Assembly (NCBI GenBank): GCA_023379605.1
Contig: JAMCQF010000060.1
Coordinates: 1 to 38,127 of the forward strand
Origin: Actinomycetota bacterium
Lineage (GTDB): Bacteria; Actinomycetota; Acidimicrobiia; Acidimicrobiales; JAMCQF01
Direction: 5' to 3'
Length of the DNA: 38,127 bases
The translations under genes and the position numbers were made by a program. Below, one piece after another: positions 24,983 through 33,051 of this stretch (position 1 is its first letter; each line of letters begins with the position of its first letter). The notes beneath the pieces are model-generated. The model was not told the origin of the DNA. It searched no databases and saw only the letters and a list, made by a program, of their open reading frames with translations.

Positions 24983-25028
24983 GGAACCTCCGTAAAGCTC
25001 TACTTTGGCGCTTTTGTGAACTTAGCCT

Positions 25029-25102
25029 CCAGGGTCTGTGAAGGCGAGGCCGTCGCGTGGTATCAAGCGTTGACGACTGGCTAAGAAGCCAGGGTCTGTG
25101 AA
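25029..25102. repeat. Direct repeat in the divergent pgi/acyl-CoA synthetase promoter region
   Basis: CCAGGGTCTGTGAA occurs at 25029-25042 and 25089-25102, exactly 60 bases apart. The second copy overlaps a small hairpin (CTGGCT/AGCCAG, 25077-25092). A third short tandem, GCCCTACGGCA twice, lies at 25138-25159. The 14-mers are placed like activator or repressor sites between divergent promoters. Confidence 0.7.
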
Positions 25103-25161
25103 ACCATGGCGGTCTCCAAAGAGCACCTTGGTCCATAGCCCTACGGCAGCCCTACGGCATA

Positions 25162-27939
25162 TTGGCACTGTTCAGCACCACAAAGAAGGTGCATCCTATT
25201 GTGGTGAGCAGCTATACCGCAGAGCTTTCCCCCCCTGGCGTCTACCCGAAATACCTTGAGGCCGACGTGCTCCTCTCGGATGGAACCGCAGCCCGTCTAC
25301 GCCCCATCCGAGAAGAAGACGGACCCAGCCTTCTACAGTTCCACGCAGGTCTGTCCCAGCAAAGCATCTACAGGAGGTTCTTTGGCGCCCACCCGCATCT
25401 AAGCGATGCGGAGGTCAAGCACTTCACCAATGTGGACTATGTGGACCGACTGGCTCTTGTGGCCGAAGTAGGAGGCAAGCTAGTAGCAGTGGCCCGCTAT
25501 GACAGGCTCGGCGGGAGCAGTGAGGCCGAGGTGGCCTTCGTGGTGAGCGATGCCTACCAGGGAAGGGGGCTCGGCACCCTGCTGTTGGAGCATCTTGCAG
25601 CGGCGGCGGCCGAGCGTGGCATGACCTCGTTCACGGCCCAGACCCTCGCCGAGAACGGTCCGATGCGCAACGTTTTCGCGTCTGTAGGGTTCTCAGAAAA
25701 GACCTCCATGAGCGATGGCATCGTGGACGTAAGGCTGTCTATCCGCCCTACCGAGACCTCCCTTGCCGCAGCAGAGGAACGCGACCGCAAAGCTGCTGCG
25801 GCCTCGGTCCAACGTTTGCTGCACCCCAATTCAGTTGCGGTGGTGGGCGCCGGACGCTCACCTGGAGGGGTCGGCCACGAGATCTTCACCAACATCCTGC
25901 GCTCCGGTTTCACCGGCGTGGCCTATCCAGTGAACACCGCCGCCCGCAGCGTGGGTGGTGTGCGTGCCTATCCATCGGTGTCTGACATCCCAGACAGCGT
26001 CGATCTGGCAGTCATCGCAGTGCCCGCAGAGGACGTGAACGCCGTCTTGGAGGACTGCGGGGCAAAAGGGGTCGCCTCAGTGGTTGTGGTGTCTGCCGGC
26101 TTCGCCGAGAGCGGACGCCATGGCGCGGAGGAAGAAAGGCAGACAGCGCGCCTTGTCCACCAGCTGGGCATGAGGATGGTCGGGCCCAACTGCCTAGGAG
26201 TGGCCAACTTAGAGCCCAAGGTCAGCTTGAACGCAACATTCGCGCCTAGCCTCCCACGGTTTGGCTGTGTGGGCTTGGCATCCCAATCGGGTGGGATCGG
26301 CATCGCTGTGTTCGAGGAAGCCGCTCGCAGGGGACTCGGCCTGTCCAGCTTTGTCTCGCTCGGCAACAAAGCCGACGTCAGCGGAAACGACATCCTGTCC
26401 TACTGGGAGGACGACCGTCTCACCAGCGTCATCTTGCTGTACCTGGAGTCATTTGGAAACCCCCGCCGGTTCATACACCTAGCAGGCCGGATCGGACGCA
26501 TCAAACCGGTCGTAGTCGTGAAGTCCGGACGGATCATCGGGCCAAGGAACCTGGCGTGGTCTCACACAGGAGCTCTTGCCAGCTCCGAGACAGTGGTAAG
26601 GGCAGCTCTCGACCAAGCTGGCGCCCTAAGGGCCGACTCTCTTGGCGAGATGCTTGACTTGGCCGAGATCCTGGCAAGCCAGCCAATCCCCCAGGGAAGG
26701 CGCGTTGCCGTAGTAGGAAACGCAGGGGGTCCAGGAATCCTGACCGCTGACGCATGCGTGGCGGCCGGCTTGGAGCTACCGGAGCTGTCCGCCAGATCCC
26801 AGGAGCTCCTGGCTTCCAGCGTGGCGGCCGGGGCAGCTCTGGACAATCCAGTGGAGCTGGTGGCATCTGCCGGTGCTGAGGACTACGGGCATGCGCTCGA
26901 GGTGATCCTGGAGGATCCAGGCATAGACAGCGTGATCGTGGTCTTCGCTCCCCCAATGGCCAGCGCAGCCCAAGAGGTGGCACGCTCTGTCGCCCGGGCA
27001 AGCGCGCAGGAGGGTGCCACCCAACCCAAGCCTGTGCTCGCAGCGTTTCTCACCACCCCAGAGGCAGTGGGGTCATTTCGATCTGCCAAACGCCCCATCC
27101 CGTGCTTTACCTACCCAGAGACAGCAGCGATCGCCCTTGGCAAGCTGGCAAAGCACGCAGCCTGGAGATCTCGGCCACAGGGCCACCCGCAGCGCCCAAG
27201 CGATGCTCGCCAGGACCTGGCTCAAGAGCTCGTCGCATCTGTGATATCTCAGCATCCACAGGGCCGGTGGTTGAGCCCGAGCGAAGCCGCTCAGCTGGTG
27301 GGGCTCTATGGCATACCTGTAGCAGAGCTCGTAGAGGCAAAGACGCCCGAGCAGGCCTGTGCCGGGGCATCTCAGCTGGGATTTCCTGTCGCCCTTAAAG
27401 CAAGTTCTCCAGGTCTCGTCCACAAAAGCGACGTAGGGGGAGTGCGCCTGGACATCCGTGACGAAAATGAGCTCAAAGAGGCGTGGCAGGAGATGTCATC
27501 GCTCATGGGCGAGCGCATGGAAGCTGGCGTTGTCCAGGCCATGTCCCCGCAAGGGATAGAGACCATCGCAGGGGTGCTCCAAGACCCCCTCTTTGGTCCA
27601 GTTGTGCTGTTCGGCCTGGGTGGCACGGCAGTGGAGGTGCTCGGCGACCAGAGCGTCCATCTCGCCCCTCTTACCACAGATGAGGCAGCGGAGATGATGC
27701 GTGAGCTTGCAGGGTATCCTCTCCTCCAGGGCTACAGGGGAGCTCCGCCTGCCAACCTGGAGCTACTGAAGGACCTCATTGTCCGGCTTGGCTGGCTTTG
27801 CAACGACCTGGTGGAGGTGGCCGAAGCAGATCTCAACCCGGTAGTAGCTACACCGGACAGAGTCGTTGCCGTGGACATAAAAATAAGGATTGCCCTGCCA
27901 GCCCAACCAAGGCGCAGGTCGGCGCGCCGCCTGAGCTGA
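25162..27939 (+). CDS. GNAT acetyltransferase fused to NDP-forming acyl-CoA synthetase
   Basis: Up to 925 residues. The N-terminal GNAT domain (about 45-190) has the acetyl-CoA motif VSDAYQGRGLGTLLLEHLA. A Rossmann CoA-binding domain follows (SVAVVGAGRSPGGVG, about 224-310), then the succinyl-CoA-synthetase-like ligase region with SHTGALAS (His about 468), and a C-terminal ATP-grasp domain (VALKASSPGLVHKSDVGG and on, about 740-910). This is the Pat/Acs-like fusion in the reversed order known from actinomycetes, opposite to enterobacterial Pat. Such proteins acetylate lysines, often in acyl-CoA synthetases; whether the synthetase half is active is uncertain. The start is ambiguous: TTG 25162 has no ribosome site, while GTG 25201 follows AAGGTG. 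Confidence 0.9.
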   Translation: MALFSTTKKVHPIVVSSYTAELSPPGVYPKYLEADVLLSDGTAARLRPIREEDGPSLLQFHAGLSQQSIYRRFFGAHPHLSDAEVKHFTNVDYVDRLALVAEVGGKLVAVARYDRLGGSSEAEVAFVVSDAYQGRGLGTLLLEHLAAAAAERGMTSFTAQTLAENGPMRNVFASVGFSEKTSMSDGIVDVRLSIRPTETSLAAAEERDRKAAAASVQRLLHPNSVAVVGAGRSPGGVGHEIFTNILRSGFTGVAYPVNTAARSVGGVRAYPSVSDIPDSVDLAVIAVPAEDVNAVLEDCGAKGVASVVVVSAGFAESGRHGAEEERQTARLVHQLGMRMVGPNCLGVANLEPKVSLNATFAPSLPRFGCVGLASQSGGIGIAVFEEAARRGLGLSSFVSLGNKADVSGNDILSYWEDDRLTSVILLYLESFGNPRRFIHLAGRIGRIKPVVVVKSGRIIGPRNLAWSHTGALASSETVVRAALDQAGALRADSLGEMLDLAEILASQPIPQGRRVAVVGNAGGPGILTADACVAAGLELPELSARSQELLASSVAAGAALDNPVELVASAGAEDYGHALEVILEDPGIDSVIVVFAPPMASAAQEVARSVARASAQEGATQPKPVLAAFLTTPEAVGSFRSAKRPIPCFTYPETAAIALGKLAKHAAWRSRPQGHPQRPSDARQDLAQELVASVISQHPQGRWLSPSEAAQLVGLYGIPVAELVEAKTPEQACAGASQLGFPVALKASSPGLVHKSDVGGVRLDIRDENELKEAWQEMSSLMGERMEAGVVQAMSPQGIETIAGVLQDPLFGPVVLFGLGGTAVEVLGDQSVHLAPLTTDEAAEMMRELAGYPLLQGYRGAPPANLELLKDLIVRLGWLCNDLVEVAEADLNPVVATPDRVVAVDIKIRIALPAQPRRRSARRLS

Positions 27940-28062
27940 GCGCCTAGCCAGCACAGCTGTGGCGCTTACGGTGAACAGGACCCGGCGGTGGCGCTGGGTG
28001 CTGGTATCGCAGCCCACCGATCGCTGCAGCGGCGCTCGCTGGCCCAGCCCTGGCTGAGCACC

Positions 28063-29208
28063 TTAGCCAAGCAGCGCCTTTGCTATGACGACGCGCTGTA
28101 TCTGGTTGGTGCCCTCATAGATCTGGGTGATCTTGGCATCGCGCATGTAGCGCTCGACTGGGAAGTCCTTGGTGTATCCGTTGCCGCCAAGTATCTGCAC
28201 TGCATCTGTTGCAACCTGCATGGCCACATCCGAGGCAAAGCACTTGGCCATAGCTCCAAGCGAGCTGAGCTGGCCGTCGGGGTCTCCTGCGTCTATTGCC
28301 GCACAGGCCCTGTAGACAAGGCTACGGGCAGCCTCTATCCTCATAGCCGCATCGGCCACCATGAATTGGAGCCCCTGGAGCTCCGCTATGGGACGGCCGA
28401 ACTGCCGGCGCTGTTTCATGTAGGACACAGCGTGATCGAGAGCCCCCTGGGCTAGCCCCACGGCTTGTGCCCCTATCGTCGGCCGGCTGCGATCTAGGGT
28501 ATGCATGGCGATATAAAAGCCCTGACCTTCCTCGCCTATCCGGTTCTCCACCGGGACCTCCACGCCATCTAGAAGCACCTCCCCAGTGGGGCTTCCCCGC
28601 AACCCCAGCTTGCTCTCTAGCTTGGCCACCTTTATTCCCCATCCGGCCTCTACGAGAAAGCACGAGATACCCCGGTGCCCCTTTGAAGGGTCGGTCTTGG
28701 CAAAGACCGTGTAGGTATCGGAGATCCCGGCGTTGGTGATCCAGTGCTTGGCCCCTGAGAGCACGTAGTGATCGCCATCTTTCGCTGCGGTTGCCCTCAT
28801 GGAGGCCACATCGGATCCGGCATCTGCCTCCGAGAGGCAGTAGCTGGCCTGTGCCTGCCCAGATGCGACCCGTGGAAGGTATTTGTGCTTTAGCTCTTGA
28901 GAGCCCCAGTTCATGACCGGGAGCATCCCCAGCTTGGAGATCAGCATCGTGACACAAGTGGACGCGCAGGCCCTGGCCAGCTCCTCGGCCATTATCGCCT
29001 GTGTCACGTAGTCTGCCCCCGCACCCCCGTACTCTGAAGGCACGCCCAGGGCGGGAAGCTCCATCTCCACGCAAGCCTTGTAGCTGTCCCAGGGGTACTC
29101 CGAGTTTGCGTCAGCACGGGCTGCGTTGGGGGCTATCCTCTCCTCGCAAAACCTTGCCAAGGTGTCACGGAACTCTCGCTGGGTGTCTGTGAGCATGAAA
29201 GCGTCCAT
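28063..29208 (-). CDS. Acyl-CoA dehydrogenase, short-chain type
   Basis: FAD-dependent dehydrogenase of 381 residues forming the first double bond in beta-oxidation. Signatures are [15 protein letters not shown] (FAD/substrate), [34 protein letters not shown] and [10 protein letters not shown], in which the catalytic Glu of YEGT is present. Unlike the fadE pair at 2.2-4.6 kb this is a conventional homotetrameric enzyme of the butyryl/short-branched-chain type. The ATG at 29208 ([13 protein letters not shown]) is chosen from the family N-terminus; no clear Shine-Dalgarno precedes it. It follows the pilus-like genes after 57 bases and is convergent with the synthetase fusion. Confidence 0.95.
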   Translation of the reverse strand: MDAFMLTDTQREFRDTLARFCEERIAPNAARADANSEYPWDSYKACVEMELPALGVPSEYGGAGADYVTQAIMAEELARACASTCVTMLISKLGMLPVMNWGSQELKHKYLPRVASGQAQASYCLSEADAGSDVASMRATAAKDGDHYVLSGAKHWITNAGISDTYTVFAKTDPSKGHRGISCFLVEAGWGIKVAKLESKLGLRGSPTGEVLLDGVEVPVENRIGEEGQGFYIAMHTLDRSRPTIGAQAVGLAQGALDHAVSYMKQRRQFGRPIAELQGLQFMVADAAMRIEAARSLVYRACAAIDAGDPDGQLSSLGAMAKCFASDVAMQVATDAVQILGGNGYTKDFPVERYMRDAKITQIYEGTNQIQRVVIAKALLG

Positions 29209-29265
29209 AGTGGAAGTTTCCCACAGCAGGACTTGGAAGTTAAGCCGCACATGACCGAGCTGATA

Positions 29266-30813
29266 TCAAGATCCGACGGTGTAGCGGTCAAGTGGAGTGA
29301 TGCTGAACGAGTATGATTGATCGGGCCCGTTGGGCATGGTGAGCCCGGGCACATTGCCAATAGGGGCGTAGGTGATAGGCGCGTTGCTCGACTGGCAGAT
29401 CCCTCCTGCCATAACAGATCCCGTGATTGATGCGTTGCTCGACAAGCTGGCGTCACCGGGGGTGTAGATGAAGGTTGTGATCGCAGAAGAGATGCTGGCA
29501 TTGGCCGAGAGCGAGACCGAGGCCGTCACGCACGTTGACAGTCCAGCTCCGGGGCTTCCGGAGGGGACGATCAGATAGAGCTTGTGTGATCCACCGCTTG
29601 ACTCAAAGCCAGCATTGCTTGAGACCTGGATGCCCCCAGAGGCAAAGATCGCCAGGCTGTGGGAGAGCGTGACAGTAGTGTTGCTACCAAGCTGTATGGG
29701 ACAGGTGGTCTCGAACACCACCCTTCCGCTGCTGGCAGCCATCTGGAGCTCACTTACGATATCAGCACAGCTGGCTGGAGGGGTTGGAGAGACAGAGACA
29801 AGGGAGTAGCCGGCTGATTCCCAAGCCGATGCGTTGAGCGTCAGCGCTGGAAGCGCCACAGCCTGAGGCGTGCCATCAGAGAAAGAAGTGGAGCTTGGCA
29901 CAACCGAGGTGAAGATCTTCTCCACCCCCTTAATCAATCCTGACGATAACAGCCCTGCTGCAGAAACGTTGCCAAGGATCTGCGCGTTGGTGGCCAGGCT
30001 TATCCACCCTTGGGGATCTGACACGTTCCCGGTGACCGCGGCGTTCGCGGATATCGTGATGGCCGGGGAGGTCGAGATAGAAGCCAGAGTAGATTCCACA
30101 TTGCCATGTATGGTGCAGTTGCTGGCAAGATTTACCGTCCCTGTTGCCACGACGTTTCCTATGATGTCTGCATTGGCCGAGCATGTGAAGTTCCCGTCCA
30201 CATATATTGTGGGCATCTCATTTCCTGAAGCGATTATTTTGGCATTAGAAGATACTGTGAAGTCAGATCCTGAGAAGATGGAGTAGCCGCTAAGCGACGA
30301 GCTGAACGAGGACTGTATCGCAACTATCGCGTCAATGACCTGCTCGAAGGCACGTGATCCTGTGCCTGCCGTGCCTGTGGATGTGATCTTTGCCCCTGCG
30401 ACGGAGGCAGTTCCACTTTGGACCTGCGAGCAGGTAAGCTCGTCGCTGCCCTCTGGCGGAACAGCGATGGCTGAGTAGTAGATGATCTTGTAGCTGTACC
30501 CAGCAGCCAGTTGGCCGGTTTGTTGGGGAAGGTCGCCCTTGGCACTACAGGGCAGGGAAGCGTAGCTGGTGGCCTGTATGATCCCCGCATAGGCCGCAGA
30601 TATGCCCGCATCCGCGCTCGCTGTCGCCTGAACAGAGGCGGTGGTCTGGGCCCCGCCGGTAAGCTGGCCTTCGACGGTTGTGAGCACGGCCAGTAGGAGC
30701 GTGGAAAGGACCACCAGGAATAGCAGGACTGTTATAAGGGCAAAGCCGCCTTCGGCTTCCAGTGGCGCACCTGGGAGGTGATGGCTAGGACGGGACATGT
30801 TTGCAGCTGTCAT
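29266..30813 (-). CDS. PilX-like pseudopilin-anchored protein with S-x-N-A repeats
   Basis: Product of 515 residues. The N-terminus has EGGFALITVLLFLVVLSTLL, a type IV pseudopilin-like class III signal (cleavage after Gly23) lacking the usual Glu at +5, as in PilX/PilK proteins. The long exported part carries at least nine scattered S/A-x-N-A/C motifs (SSNAKI, SANADI, ASNCTI, SANAAV, ATNAQI, SSNAGF, SANASI, SSNASI, SSNAPI). Their spacing suggests stacked beta-strands, as in polymer-forming or solenoid proteins, and six or more cysteines are present. It overlaps the preceding pilin gene by 29 bases; an alternative ATG at 30798 still overlaps. It is probably a minor tip or adhesin component of a type IV-like filament. 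Confidence 0.75.
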   Translation of the reverse strand: MTAANMSRPSHHLPGAPLEAEGGFALITVLLFLVVLSTLLLAVLTTVEGQLTGGAQTTASVQATASADAGISAAYAGIIQATSYASLPCSAKGDLPQQTGQLAAGYSYKIIYYSAIAVPPEGSDELTCSQVQSGTASVAGAKITSTGTAGTGSRAFEQVIDAIVAIQSSFSSSLSGYSIFSGSDFTVSSNAKIIASGNEMPTIYVDGNFTCSANADIIGNVVATGTVNLASNCTIHGNVESTLASISTSPAITISANAAVTGNVSDPQGWISLATNAQILGNVSAAGLLSSGLIKGVEKIFTSVVPSSTSFSDGTPQAVALPALTLNASAWESAGYSLVSVSPTPPASCADIVSELQMAASSGRVVFETTCPIQLGSNTTVTLSHSLAIFASGGIQVSSNAGFESSGGSHKLYLIVPSGSPGAGLSTCVTASVSLSANASISSAITTFIYTPGDASLSSNASITGSVMAGGICQSSNAPITYAPIGNVPGLTMPNGPDQSYSFSITPLDRYTVGS

Positions 30814-31396
30814 TGCTTAGGTTGAGACCCCCTTGGGCATACAGAGTTGTAGAGAGCTCTACAGGGGGACCGAAACGGCCAGCTCTAATTATCAGGTCTG
30901 CGTGCACAAGTCCTGCCGAAAATCCTCTAGCGGGTCCTATCGAGAACACAGGGGAGCTCGCCGTGTTCTCCATTCCCGTGGCGTATGTCTTCCAACCTGT
31001 CCCTGTCGGATATCCTTGGTACCAGTTCGGAGGCCAGGTGCGCTCCTGCAGCATCGAGGTCGATGGGTCATCTCGCCACTCAGCACATACCAAGTTGCCA
31101 TATGCCCTTGTGAGCATCTTTAGCGACTGCCCGTAGATCCACCCGCTGGTTAAGCCGCTGACCGCTCCCGGGGTCGCATATATTGCTTCGGCCGAATTTA
31201 CCTGGATGGTGAGGGTCTCAAGTGCTAGGCGCGCCTGGCTGTCGGCATTGCTCATGGAGGACGCACCCTGGCCGGCATTGGTAAGAACCATGTAAGTGGG
31301 CACGAGCAATGCCAGAAATATGGCGAAGATCAAGATTGCCACGCTGAGCTCCACGAGTGACACCCCGTCCTCCAGCACCGGATCTGAGATGGCCAT
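30785..31396 (-). CDS. Type IV prepilin-like protein (PilW-like)
   Basis: Product of 203 residues with a clear prepilin signature: EDGVSLVELSVAILIFAIFL, cut after Gly11 with Glu at +5, followed by one helix. A globular domain of about 165 residues with a few cysteines follows. The ATG at 31396 is preferred because it gives a normal short leader and sits five bases after the stop of the preceding gene. A longer frame from 31438 would add 14 residues inside that gene. It is a minor pilin of the same filament as its two neighbours. Confidence 0.8.
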   Translation of the reverse strand: MAISDPVLEDGVSLVELSVAILIFAIFLALLVPTYMVLTNAGQGASSMSNADSQARLALETLTIQVNSAEAIYATPGAVSGLTSGWIYGQSLKMLTRAYGNLVCAEWRDDPSTSMLQERTWPPNWYQGYPTGTGWKTYATGMENTASSPVFSIGPARGFSAGLVHADLIIRAGRFGPPVELSTTLYAQGGLNLSNDSCKHVPS

Positions 31397-31400
31397 CTGC

Positions 31401-32432
31401 CTACAGGACCGTCCAGGTATAGGCATCGAAGTTGCCATCCCCGTCGTTCACCCTGATCGTGATCGTCTCACCCGCCAGCAAGGCAGTTGGCACATCGAGC
31501 ACTATTAGAGAGACATAGGCACGCTGGGGCCCTTGGGAGCTTTCGCTCGGAGGGTCGTCTGCGTTGGGGGGAGACCCCCCGCAGTCATCTGTGGGCTCTA
31601 CCGGGCTCGGGAGCGGGGCTGGCGTTACGCTTGCGCTCACAGAGACGTCGAGCGCGTCGTCTACGAGCACTTCCACCGAGCTCATAGCGCTTTCGTCGAT
31701 GTAGTAGATCGAAAGGAGCTCTGCTGGATAGGCGCTGCCGGCAGGGCTCGGGTTGGCGAGCAAGGCCTCTTGAGCCTGCCCGCAGGTAGAAGAGCCATTG
31801 GGCGGGTTGCCTCCAGGACCAGGCGAGGTGGGCTGAGTTGGCGACACGGTGGAGTCTGGGCCGTACACCAGGGTCTGGTCCGCAAGGACATTGCTTGAGG
31901 ACTGGGGATTACTCCAGCTCACCCGTGTGATCACACGGATGACCGGTGAGCTGGCTACCTGCATCGGATAGGTGGAGACGGTGTATGTCGTTCCGTTCTT
32001 TAAGACAGTGCTCTGATAGGGAACCACTGGGGTCTCAGCGACGCATGCCGCTCGGTCCGGGACGGTCTCGCCTGTTGAGGTGTACTCCCAGATGGTCCCG
32101 GACTGGGTGGACACCTCCTTGAGCAGGGGATCATTGGCTGGGTCTGCGCCTAGGCAGCTGCCTGGGTAGATCCCCTTGGACAGGTCCGAGTACGGCAGGG
32201 CCTGGGCCTCCTGCAGTGCGCTGTTTGCAAGCTCGGCGGCCACTATGCGCTGCTGTGAGCTGGACACAGCGCTGATCCCTGATCTCACAGCCGAGGCAAT
32301 GGGGAAGGAGACCGCTGCGAAAAGAGCAATGGCCAGCACCACCTCGATGAGACCAAGCCCGGAGTCATCGCGTGCATTGGGACTTAGCACCGCCCCAAAG
32401 CTGTAGGATGAAAGGACCGGTCTGTCTGGCAC
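31401..32432 (-). CDS. Type IV prepilin-like protein (PilV-like)
   Basis: Product of 343 residues. The prepilin signature is DDSGLGLIEVVLAIALFAAV, with Gly25 and Glu30. A 170-residue exported domain is followed by a Pro/Ser/Thr-rich linker (about 195-215) and a further C-terminal beta-rich domain (SLIVLDVPTALLAGETITIR near the end). PilV-type minor pilins often carry extra adhesive domains. The start is GTG 32432 with no obvious Shine-Dalgarno; a GTG 14 codons later follows GGGG and gives a more usual leader. It lies 32 bases after the hypothetical gene. Confidence 0.8.
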   Translation of the reverse strand: MPDRPVLSSYSFGAVLSPNARDDSGLGLIEVVLAIALFAAVSFPIASAVRSGISAVSSSQQRIVAAELANSALQEAQALPYSDLSKGIYPGSCLGADPANDPLLKEVSTQSGTIWEYTSTGETVPDRAACVAETPVVPYQSTVLKNGTTYTVSTYPMQVASSPVIRVITRVSWSNPQSSSNVLADQTLVYGPDSTVSPTQPTSPGPGGNPPNGSSTCGQAQEALLANPSPAGSAYPAELLSIYYIDESAMSSVEVLVDDALDVSVSASVTPAPLPSPVEPTDDCGGSPPNADDPPSESSQGPQRAYVSLIVLDVPTALLAGETITIRVNDGDGNFDAYTWTVL

Positions 32433-32464
32433 CGTAGAGATATCGGCACCAGAGTGGCTGGACT

Positions 32465-33031
32465 TTAGGCCGGCTGTACCTCCTGGCTGCTGTCACCGGA
32501 CTGGGTTGCGCCAGCTCTCTCGCTCCCGCCAAGCAATCTGCGCCAGTTGCCGAGCGCCCCTATGAGCTGGTCGCGGGGCATCTTAAGGGTATCCTCCAAG
32601 ACCAGCCCCGCTATTGCCCTCTGCTGAGCGTAGCTGTGGGCAGCTCCCCTAAAGAGGCTGTTACGGTAGTTCACCAGGTCATCTGGGGCAGTACCCAAGA
32701 ACCCCCACAGCGTAAGGGCATGCTCCACATCCGCTGCAACCGGAGCCCTCCCAAACAGCGATGCCCTTCTCGTGGCAACAGCCACACAACCACTCAGCGC
32801 GTCCTGCGCTGACTCGCCTGGAAGCAGCTGCACCCGGTCTTCGAAGCGCTTTGCCAGCTTGAGCGCATAGCCCTGGTCAGGGCCAGGAGAGCCGAAGAGG
32901 TCTCCCAGGTGCGAGCTGGGGCCCTTGGGGTCGCCAGGCCGACCGGGCAGCCAGCTCCGGGGTGTCTCTAGCAGCATCCCGGATCGAACCTGGTCTGCCT
33001 CGGTAATAGGTGCATAGCTTGGCTGGGTCAT
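32465..33031 (-). CDS. Conserved-looking hypothetical protein between cimA and pilin genes
   Basis: Product of 188 residues that I do not recognise by function. The N-terminus (MTQPSYAPITEADQVRSGML, then ETPRSWLPGRPGDPKGPSSH) has the look of a conserved actinobacterial family. The middle is helical (YALKLAKRFEDRVQLLPGE, CVAVATRRASLFGRAPVAADVEHAL), and there is a YRNSLFRGAAHSYAQQR segment. It has no signal peptide, membrane helix or metal cluster, so it is probably a soluble cytosolic protein. It lies 20 bases after cimA and 32 before the pilV-like gene, in one transcript direction. The ATG follows a weak GAAG. Confidence 0.75.
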   Translation of the reverse strand: MTQPSYAPITEADQVRSGMLLETPRSWLPGRPGDPKGPSSHLGDLFGSPGPDQGYALKLAKRFEDRVQLLPGESAQDALSGCVAVATRRASLFGRAPVAADVEHALTLWGFLGTAPDDLVNYRNSLFRGAAHSYAQQRAIAGLVLEDTLKMPRDQLIGALGNWRRLLGGSERAGATQSGDSSQEVQPA

Positions 33032-33051
33032 CGCTTCGCAACTGTTGCCGC

